Assembly (NCBI GenBank): GCA_012932865.1 | Contig: SAXG01000053.1 | Location: 248,001-312,000 of the forward strand | Length of the DNA stretch: 64,000 nucleotides | From: Amylostereum areolatum | Lineage: Eukaryota > Basidiomycota > Agaricomycetes > Russulales > Stereaceae | Direction of reading: 5' to 3' | Part shown: positions 56,955 through 64,000 of the stretch, piece after piece | How the letters are laid out: every line of letters starts with the position of its first letter | Numbering within the stretch: position 1 is the first letter of the stretch | Notes under the pieces: model-generated | What the model was told of the DNA's origin: nothing | The model's database searches: none | Seen by the model: the letters and a program-made list of their open reading frames with translations, nothing else | Made by a program: the position numbers and the translations under genes

Positions 56955-57899
56955 TATTGATCGAACTGGCCGACTCGACGCAGCACTGGATAGTGCGTTT
57001 GTACCCAATCCAGAATGGGCCCGTGTAACGTGATTCTGGCACCTTGCCTGCCGCGTGCCGTATGGGGTGATGGGTTCAACAATTTGAACATGGCGGGAAC
57101 TGTGGTGTTCGGTAGTGCAGCCGGATGACTGAAGCGAGCTCCGGTTATTGTAGAAAAATGAGGAAAAGTAGGGGAAACGGCGTCGCTGAGATGATTCGCC
57201 GTGGACCGTACATTCGTGAGTCGAGGCAGGTCAATGTATTTGAGAGCGTCCAGTTCGGGGACGGGATGAGGTCAGCAGGAAGCGACAAGTCTGGAATACG
57301 ACACGAGTATCCGTCATTGTGGGGTCCGAATGATTGATAGATGCGAGAACACGTACCCTCAGCCCGAGGGAAGCCAAATTCCGCTCCAAAGCGCTTCACA
57401 GAACGCGCGCAGCCGCCGTCCAGCGGTGATCTTTCTAGAGGGACGATTTCTACCAATTCGGGATTCCCCGCAACCATTTTCCAGATCTGCGGGTCCGAGT
57501 CTCGTCAGCCCACGACGAACGACAAATCGATAAGAGGAGTACTGAGTCTGACAGACTCACGGGATGATTTTTGGACGTGATGCGGGACTCGATGCGCAGG
57601 CGTCTCACATGTTTGAGACTCTCCACCAATGTCCTCAGAAAAAGAACTTCGTCCACGTCGCCGTCTGGCATGCCCTCGCAAAGGGTGAATTCACGGACGT
57701 TCTCGCAAACGCGCTGCAAGTCGGGGATGTTGGGCACACAGTCCGCGAATTCCGCCTCGGTCCTGGCACTATCGTCGTCGAACGCAGTTACATTATAATA
57801 ACCGGTCGGCTTGTCGTTCTCGTATATGTGCTCCACGAAGCCGCCGAACTGGTTGATTATATCCTCGACGTCGGCGGGCACTGAATCAGGCTCCTGCAT
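56955..57899 (-). CDS. hypothetical protein, possible F-box/LRR-family remnant
   Basis: Starts MQEPDSVPADVEDIINQFGG at 57899. After residue KNHP a GTGAGT...CGCAG intron joins IWKMVAGNPELVEIVPLERS, ending PRAE at a GTACGT donor. The next exon begins near 57288 with SLPADLIPSP; a more protein-like frame (ELDALKYIDLPRLTNVRSTA, to ILDWVQTHYPVLRRVGQFDQ, stop near 56957) follows only after a one-base shift. Alternating short hydrophobic repeats and 'LKHVRRLRIES' resemble the LRR part of fungal F-box proteins, but no F-box is present. A shorter model ends at 57145. Function unknown. Confidence 0.4.
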
Positions 57900-58355
57900 G
57901 GACTGTTCGGCGTTAGACGGAAGAATGTTTGAGTGATACCTCGTAATGCAGAGACGGAGATGAGCTGGAGTGTAAAGGGAAGGCTGGAGGGGTGGATTGT
58001 GTGGTAGTACCCCTTCCCAGCGACCCTTCTATAAGTCTATGGCTGGGGTGGCAACGCAGGCGACACCGAACGTTGCGACTGAAATGGCACAGCGAGGCAC
58101 CTTTTTAGCCACCGTACGAAGCCCGAAATAAGCACGGAAACGCGCTCACCGTACTGAACACCGTATGGTTCTTACTTTGTGGCGGCCACGGGTTCAAAGA
58201 GTACAAGCCCGTGCCACTTGGAGATGGCATGCCACTCCAATCCGCCACTTTGAAGGCGGCGCGCTCGCAACGGGGCAGAATGCAATGGCACCATCGATAA
58301 ACAACAGACATCAAGATACAGACCGCACAAGTGACAACAAAATACCGATCAACCC
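57900..58355. other. intergenic, 5' of the hypothetical gene and 3' of eIF3m
   Basis: No gene seen. Holds the promoter side of the hypothetical gene and the 3' flank of eIF3m. Confidence 0.5.
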
Positions 58356-60000
58356 TCACGCCGCGACCTCCACCTGCGCCACCACCTTGTCCACGACCGC
58401 AGCCTCCCCAGGACCGGCGCCCACCGCGGCCAAAACGGCCGTATTCTTCTTCTTCGCGCCGGCGACGACCTCGAGCACGCCGCCGAGGCTCGCGCGCGCG
58501 GCCGTCAGCCGGGCCTCCAGCAGCGCCCACTGGGGCCGCTCGAACGTGCGCGCGGTGGCGCGCATGACGTGCAGGGTCTCGGTGGACTGGGAGAGCTTGC
58601 CGACGAGGAGGCCGGCGCGGATGACTGGTGGGAAAACGCAGGGTCAGGGTTGAGGAAAGGGGGAGAGGGAGGGAGAGGGAGAGGGAGGACGTACCATCGA
58701 TGACCCAGGGTTCGACGGCGGAAACATCGACCCGGAGCGTGGAGGCGAGCGTGGCGTAGGGGAGGGCGCCGCCGACGTTTTGGAACGCGAGGGCGGCGAG
58801 GGAGAGGAGGCGGATTTTGTGCTCGAGCGCGGGGTACGCGAGGCCTGGGAGGCCGACGATGAGCGAGCGGTCCGGGAAAAAGATGGGAAAGGACGAGGAC
58901 GGACCGTAGGTGTCGAGGAGCGCGGCGTGGGCGGCGTGCCAGGCCTCGAGCTCGGGGAGGCCGCCGTTGAGGAAGACGTGGAGGAGGGCGAAGAGCGGGT
59001 CGGCCTTGGCGGCGACGACGGCGTCGAGGGTGAAGAGCGGGTCAAAGTCGAAGATGGCGGGGTGGGCGAGGGCGGTGGCGATCGCGTCGAGGGCGGCGGC
59101 GCGCGCTTCCGGGGTGGCCTTGTCCAGCGAGCGGACGTGCGCGAGCTTGTACTCGTACGCCAGCTCCCTGGACGGGGCGTGAGTGGCTCGTGTCGGACGA
59201 TCGGAGGCGGGGGAAGGGCACGTACGATTGGCCGGCCTTGGCGTGCACGGCGACGAGGGTCTGGAGAAAGGCGCTTTTGTCGGCGGGGGAGATGTCCCAC
59301 TCTTGGAGCCATCGCTCGGCGTCGAGGCGGGAGAGGCGGAGGACGGCGAGCTCGTCGTTGGCGCTCGCGAGGTCGAGCAGGGATCTGTAGACGGTGAGGC
59401 GGAGGGGGGAGGATCGGGGGAGGGCGTTGAAGAGGTTCGTGAGGCTGTTCTCGAACAGGATGAGTCGGTCGACGACAAGAAGCAAAAGGGGACGGGCGCA
59501 CATGCGGTATTTGGGCGCGGGGTCGGTCGGGGCGGCTTGGACGACGGCGAGCAGGTCCGCCACGCGATTTTGGGTGTCCGGGGACGCGACGGGCCAGAGC
59601 GCGAGCAGGTGTGCGTACAGCAGGTTGAAGAAGCCCTCGATCTCTGCCCAAGTCCGTCAGCCGCCACGAAGAAGTTTTGCACGCGCGCAGACGACGCACC
59701 GCGCTCCGAGCCCTCTCCCAGCGTCTTCACCTCGCCGAAGACGGAAAGGAAGACATCGCGTCGGCGCCCCTCGTCCTCGGACAGCGGTCGCTGGTCTTCG
59801 GCGGTGTGCAGGCTGTCCTGCACGGCTTGGATGTAGGTCGGTCGGTCGGCCTCGGGGCGGCTGCGGGCGAGGTACTCCGCGAGCTCGAGGATCTGATCCC
59901 CAAGAGGGCGTCAGCGAGCGTAGAGGAGATCCAAGTGTTCCCTGACCTGCTCCTCGAAGGTGCCCTCGGCGAAGATGGAGACAGAGTCTGTCGCAGACAT
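58356..60000 (-). CDS. eukaryotic translation initiation factor 3 subunit M
   Basis: PCI-domain subunit of eIF3, which scaffolds the 40S pre-initiation complex. Five exons: 60000-59947, 59892-59700, 59643-59226, 59167-58695, 58624-58356; 1407 nt, 468 residues, all in phase. N-terminus MSATDSVSIFAEGTFEEQ joins ILELAEYLARSRPEADRPTY. The helical repeat region contains LFNALPRSSPLRLTVYRSLL and WDISPADKSAFLQTLV. The PCI winged-helix part has KIRLLSLAALAFQNVGGALP, then YATLASTLRVDVSAVEPWVI, the VIRAGLLVGKLSQ 'IxAxID' equivalent, and ATARTFERPQWALLEARL. A C-terminal Ala/Val-rich extension (about 50 residues) is longer than in many homologues. Confidence 0.93.
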
Positions 60001-60282
60001 TTTATCGCGGAGTCGTTGGGAGCGTCGCATCTGCAAATCAATCCCGCGTCCTCGACGCCCTTGCACAACATGTACAAACAAACCCTGCCTCCTCTTCAAA
60101 ACTCGCCTTCAACGGCTCGCATAGCCGCATTCGTTGGCTATGGTTCCTCGAAGACGACCGAAGCATGTAGGAGTGCATTATGGTGGCGTGTAAGGTAGGT
60201 ATCCTAGCGTGAGCAACAAGTCCAGGCGAGCCCGTCCGTCTCTATAGGCGCATCTACTCTAGTCTAGCGCAACAAGCGTCTA

Positions 60283-62470
60283 CTACCACTCCCCGTCAAA
60301 CCCAATGAATCCTATACAACCGATCGTCAGCAGGGGCGCAGAAGTAGAGCAAGAGGGAGGGGGCGCACCACTGAGCAAAAACACCTGGAAATAGCGTTTT
60401 TTCTCCAGACTCGCACACCAGTTCCACGCGCTGGTCAGCCTCCCGTCGATGCAGCTCCCCGCGTCGAAAAAGTTGTCCGCGCCGCTCCCGTCGAACGCGT
60501 GCCGAAAAAAGTCGCCGAGAATCTCCAACTGCAGCCCCTCGAGCGAGCCGAACTCGGCGTCGATGTAGCCGCGGAGGGACGCGTTCGCGTACAGGTCCGG
60601 GAGCTTCGCGAGCGTGTTGCAAATGGGGAGCAGGATGCGGTAGATCTGCGAGTACTTGTCGATGAACATGAACGCGTTCGGCACGTTGTGGTCGCCCATG
60701 TGGATCACCGACGACCCGACCCAGGACCCGATGCTCTGCTGCGCCCGGTGCAGGATCGCGTGCATCATCCGCGACGTCTTCGGCGCGGCCTGCACGCGGT
60801 TGAGGCCCTGGCCGGTGTCGCGCAGGCGGTAGAGCGTGTGTTCGGAGAGGAGGTCCTGCTCGGCCAGCGACCAGAGGTGGAACATGTCTGAACGGGAGCG
60901 CGTCAGAGGCGAAGGCAAAGACGAGAGCAGCAGCCGACGCCGCCGGCACGCACCGTGAAGGATCTCCCGCCACAGCGTCAAGCTCTGCAGCACGAACGTG
61001 TACTGCTTCGCGTGGTCGTGGCTCAGCCGCGCGCCGCCCTTCCCGCTCTTGATCGCGAGGCTGTCGCGCCCCTTCTTGTCCTTGGGATGGGACGGGTTGA
61101 AGTGGTGCTTGAGGTATCCGATCATGCGTTCGCAGGGGTCGCGGTTGACGCGGAGGAACGCGTGGTTGTCCCCGATGCTGTAGAGCACCTGCCGCACGGT
61201 CTCCTGCGCGAGCCCGCCGCGGGCGTAACGGGTCGAGAGCACCTCGATCGCGCGCTCCTTCGCCTTGATGTCCTTCTGGATCTCCCGCCGGCTGCGCTTG
61301 GAGCCGTCGATCTCCTGGGTGGCCGTCGTGATGAGCGGGTCACGGAGCAGGTCGAGCGCGTCGTGCTCGTCGAGGGTGGAATGCACGGTTGTGATCGGGG
61401 TGACGCAGGAGAAGCTGAGCATGTCCTTGACCTCCGGCGCCTGGCTGTCCTGCAGAACGGGCGTGAGCGGAAGCAAGGCAAGGCGAGGCAGAGATTCGTC
61501 GAGCGCACCTGGAGGAGGTAGATGAGCTTCCCGTACGTGGTGCGCATCTTGTCCGGGTTCATGATCTTGTGCCGGCGCCCGAGCTCGAATATGCGCTGGT
61601 AAAACTCGGCGTTGCCCTGGAAGTCGCGGTCGGAGAAGAGGGTCTGGCCCTGCTTGTAGTCGGCGGCGAGCATCAGCCCGGAGAGGATCGCGCAGAGCTC
61701 GCGGATCTGGTGGACGATGCGCTTCGCCTTGCTCAGGCCGAAGCCAAGGGTGTCGATCTTGTCGGTGTACTCGGACACTTGGAGCGCGGCGTCGAGCAGG
61801 CGGAGCATCTTGCGCTCGCCGAGGGTGAGGCGCACGGGGATGAACTTGGCGCGCTCGACGAACCACTCGCCGGGGTCGGCGCCGAGGGGGGGCTGGGCGT
61901 TGAGGGCGATCTGGGGTATGGGCGTCGCGGTCGCGAGCACGCGCTCGAGCTCGTCGTCCAGTTCTGCGTCGTCCATCTCGACCTAGCGTCCGTGAGCCGC
62001 CGAGCGAACCGCGACGAGAACGATGCGCACCTCTTTTCCGTTGGGGGGCGGAGCGGCGCCATTCCCGCCCTGCGATGCCTGCGCACGCGCCCTCTCCTTC
62101 TGACGCTGGCCTGGCTGGAGCGGGGTAGAGGCGTGGCGCTTCCGGGAGCCTTTTCGGTGCTGGGCGTGAAAGCAGACTTGGCAGTAGATGTCCTGGCACG
62201 CGTCGCAGCGCACCTCCGCTGGCTGGTCTGGACGCCAACGCGCGGTCAAGGCCTGGCGGATCTCGGGGAGGGAGGATGCGACGCACCTTCGCATTCTACG
62301 CAGAAGCCCGCGGGGGCTTCGCGTTCGGGCTCCTCCTCGTCCTCCGCCTCCTCCCCATCGGGGGACCCGTCGGGGTGGTCAGGCTCGGGGTCGTGGTCGA
62401 GGATGTTGGCGAGCGAGAAGGCGTTCGAGTGCGGTTTGTCCTCCGACTTTTCTGAGGAGGCGCTCAGCAT
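60283..62470 (-). CDS. UPF0652/DUF2009 protein with B-box-like zinc finger
   Basis: Six exons: 62470-62287, 62227-62031, 61982-61509, 61449-60954, 60887-60369, 60311-60283; 1899 nt, 632 residues, all in phase. The N-terminus is acidic (DGEEAEDEEEPER). A Cys/His cluster follows, FCVECE(D)QPAEVRCDACQD, IYCQVCFHAQHRKGSRKRHA, matching the C-x2-C...C-x2-C...C-x2-C...H-x..H pattern of a B-box zinc finger. The rest is DUF2009 (also described as the C-terminal domain of a non-canonical E2 family): GKLIYLLQDSQAPEVKDMLS, SRYARGG-like VLSTRYARGGLAQETVRQVL, YLKHHFNPSHPKDKKGRDSL, SVIHMGDHNVPNAFMFIDKY, and a C-terminus GFIGFDGEW. Conserved through fungi, plants and animals; the molecular role is not well defined. 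Confidence 0.9.
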
Positions 62471-63106
62471 GGCACGCGCGAATTTGGACAGCAGGGTTTT
62501 CCAGGCGGGGGACGACGTCGGTCGTCTTTTAGCGGGTCGAGAGCAGGGTGGGTGGCAGTGAGGTGTAAGGGCAGTTGTAGTCCAGTCGTAGAGGGTGTTC
62601 TTCAGTTTGTAACCGTGGGAAACTCAGTGTGAAGCTTGCTTCAACGCAAGCACTACACCTCCGACCATACGTATCCCATTGTCCCATCGTCCATCCAATG
62701 ATCCATTTGCCAGCACAGTCTGCCTTGTCTCCCACCCTTTTCCCTTCTCTTCTTCGTACCCGACCCCGGCGATTCTGGCGTCGATGACGAGCCCCAAGAG
62801 GAACAGAAGCTCATGCCCTGGCCGGTGACTTGACAGCACATGCCGCTATCTACTATCGGGTGCTCTATACGCGTTCGTAGCGCCAATCCCGTACGGCATG
62901 GAGGACTTCTTCCGACGACTCTGTGGGAAGGATTGGACCCATTCGCAAATGCGCTGGCGGTGGTCATGATAGAAGAACTGGGAACGTCCCTTGGTCGACG
63001 CACAAGGTGTGTATATAAACGGGCTTCTCTCGCTGTCGCTCTCGGATCCAGCGCTGACCCCTCCTTCTTAGGCCTACGCCGTCAAGTTTCAACGCGGCAC
63101 GCCAGC
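62471..63106 (+). promoter_or_regulatory. divergent intergenic region; S28-2 TATA box at 63012-63019
   Basis: TATATAAA lies 95 bases upstream of the S28-2 ATG at 63107, paralleling the S28-1 promoter. The interval also holds the UPF0652 promoter on the other strand. No additional gene seen. An in-frame open extension of S28-2 back to 62840 crosses the TATA box and is not coding. Confidence 0.6.
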
Positions 63107-64000
63107 ATGTTGCTTGCTCAAATTCTTTTGCTGCTCCTTCCGCTCGCCGGAGCTCTTCCCGATGGCCGTACGAACGCGAACATGCCGCCGCTGCCGCTGC
63201 CCCCACCCGTCTCCGCGGGCGACGACCACGCACAAGTCATCCACGCCAACACAGGCGCCGTCCTCCCGCCGCTAAACACCACCTATTATTTCGACCAGCT
63301 CATCGACCACGACAATCCCGGCCTCGGAACCTTCAAGCAACGCTACTGGACCACCTGGAATTTCTACGAACCTGGTGGATCTCTCTCCTTGTCCCTGTTT
63401 GCTCAGGAAGACTCACGTTCTAGCAGGTGGCGCGATCGTCCTGTTCACGCCGGGAGAGGCGAACGCGGCTCGTACGTCGACGTTGCTATCACAGCGTGCG
63501 CGACGCTCACCCGCCCCGCAGCCTACACCGGCTACCTCACCAACAGCACCGTCAACGGCCAAATCGCCCAACAAGAAAAGGGGGCGACCATCGTCCTCGA
63601 ACACCGCTACTACGGCTTTTCCAACCCCTTCCCGGATCTGACCGTGAAGAGCCTCAGATACCACACCATCCAGCAAGCCGTCGACGACCTGGTGTATTTC
63701 GCCGAAAACGTGAAGCTCCCCATGCCTGGCGGCGACAAGGTCGCTCCTGGACAGGCACCCTGGGTCTTGGTCGGCGGAAGCTACTCAGGTGCGGGTGTTC
63801 TCACATCCCGTCCTTCCACGGCTCATGCGACGTAACTCATCTGACAGGTGCCTTGACCGGGTTCACGATGGCCAAGTAGGTTCACCCCCCCCCCCCCCCC
63901 CCCGCTAACACCCCCTTGGGCGAGCCCGACTGATAGCGTGACGCAATTATAGCAAGCCGAACGTGTTCCAGGCCGGTTACGCCTCGTCCGCGGTCGTGGA
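63107..64000 (+). CDS. secreted serine peptidase, family S28, copy 2 (truncated by window end)
   Basis: Exons 63107-63374, 63427-63471, 63522-63788, 63848-63875, 63953 to the window edge. Signal peptide MLLAQILLLLLPLAGA, then NANMPPLPLPPPV, TTYYFDQLIDHDNPGLGTFK, EHRYYGFSNPFPDLTVKSL, and GGSYSGA carrying the predicted catalytic Ser. Exons 2, 3 and 4 are 45, 267 and 28 nt, exactly the lengths in S28-1, and the protein is nearly identical in long stretches. The Asp and His of the triad would lie beyond the window. It is therefore one half of a recent duplication in inverted orientation, about 21 kb apart. Confidence 0.9.
63885..63903. repeat. C19 homopolymer in an S28-2 intron
   Basis: Nineteen consecutive C, 9 nt after the donor at 63876, in the intron between exons 4 and 5. 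It has the same base and length as the transcript-strand run in S28-1, but a different intron, so the two arose independently or moved by conversion. Confidence 0.85.

Noticed and set aside
1..64000. CRISPR arrays, bacterial defence or phage systems
   Set aside because: No spaced direct repeats; gene structure is eukaryotic throughout.

Overview
The window is eukaryotic nuclear DNA from a filamentous basidiomycete, most likely a wood- or litter-associated Agaricomycete. The support is very high GC in the genes, many short GT-AG introns (roughly 50-80 nt, often with GTGCGT or GTACGT donors), and Agaricomycete-typical families: DUF6535 membrane proteins, a WRxW-type 7TM protein, F-box proteins, alcohol oxidase AA3_3, membrane-anchored GH76 and S28 peptidases. 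A Helitron with canonical ends is also present. No rRNA, tRNA, CRISPR or bacterial-type operon was found.

Layout. 1-8.6 kb is gene-poor and decayed; it holds two diverged copies of one unrecognised gene. 8.6-15.5 kb has two minus-strand genes: a GH76 mannan-active enzyme and an alcohol (methanol) oxidase. 15.5-21.3 kb is mobile or decayed: a DUF6535 relic, a 702-bp non-autonomous Helitron, a second Helitron-like 3' end and a broken DUF6535 gene. 21.7-33.1 kb has two trafficking genes facing each other: SLA1 (+, endocytosis) and SEC7 (-, Golgi ARF-GEF). Then come a 7TM protein (-), a damaged F-box gene (+), an alpha/beta hydrolase (+), an S28 peptidase (-), and eRF3/SUP35 (-) divergently paired with TFIIIA (+). 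A Clr2-like gene (-) follows. 48.8-57 kb is a second decayed block: an AT-rich island and frameshifted copies of a STIMATE/Ypl162c-type gene, SEC18/NSF and a short-chain dehydrogenase. 58.4-62.5 kb holds intact eIF3m and a UPF0652/DUF2009 B-box gene. The window ends inside a second S28 peptidase that is a close paralogue of the first.

Gene models were spliced by hand. For GH76, AOX, SLA1, the 7TM gene, S28-1, eRF3, TFIIIA, eIF3m and UPF0652 the exon lengths sum to a multiple of three with consistent phases. This matters because the frameshifts in the SEC18, STIMATE and SDR copies therefore look like real decay and not general base-calling error.

I see no convincing new multi-gene system. The most notable items are the Helitron with its exact A|T insertion junction, the contrast between intact genes and decayed copies of normally essential genes, and the inverted S28 paralogue pair.
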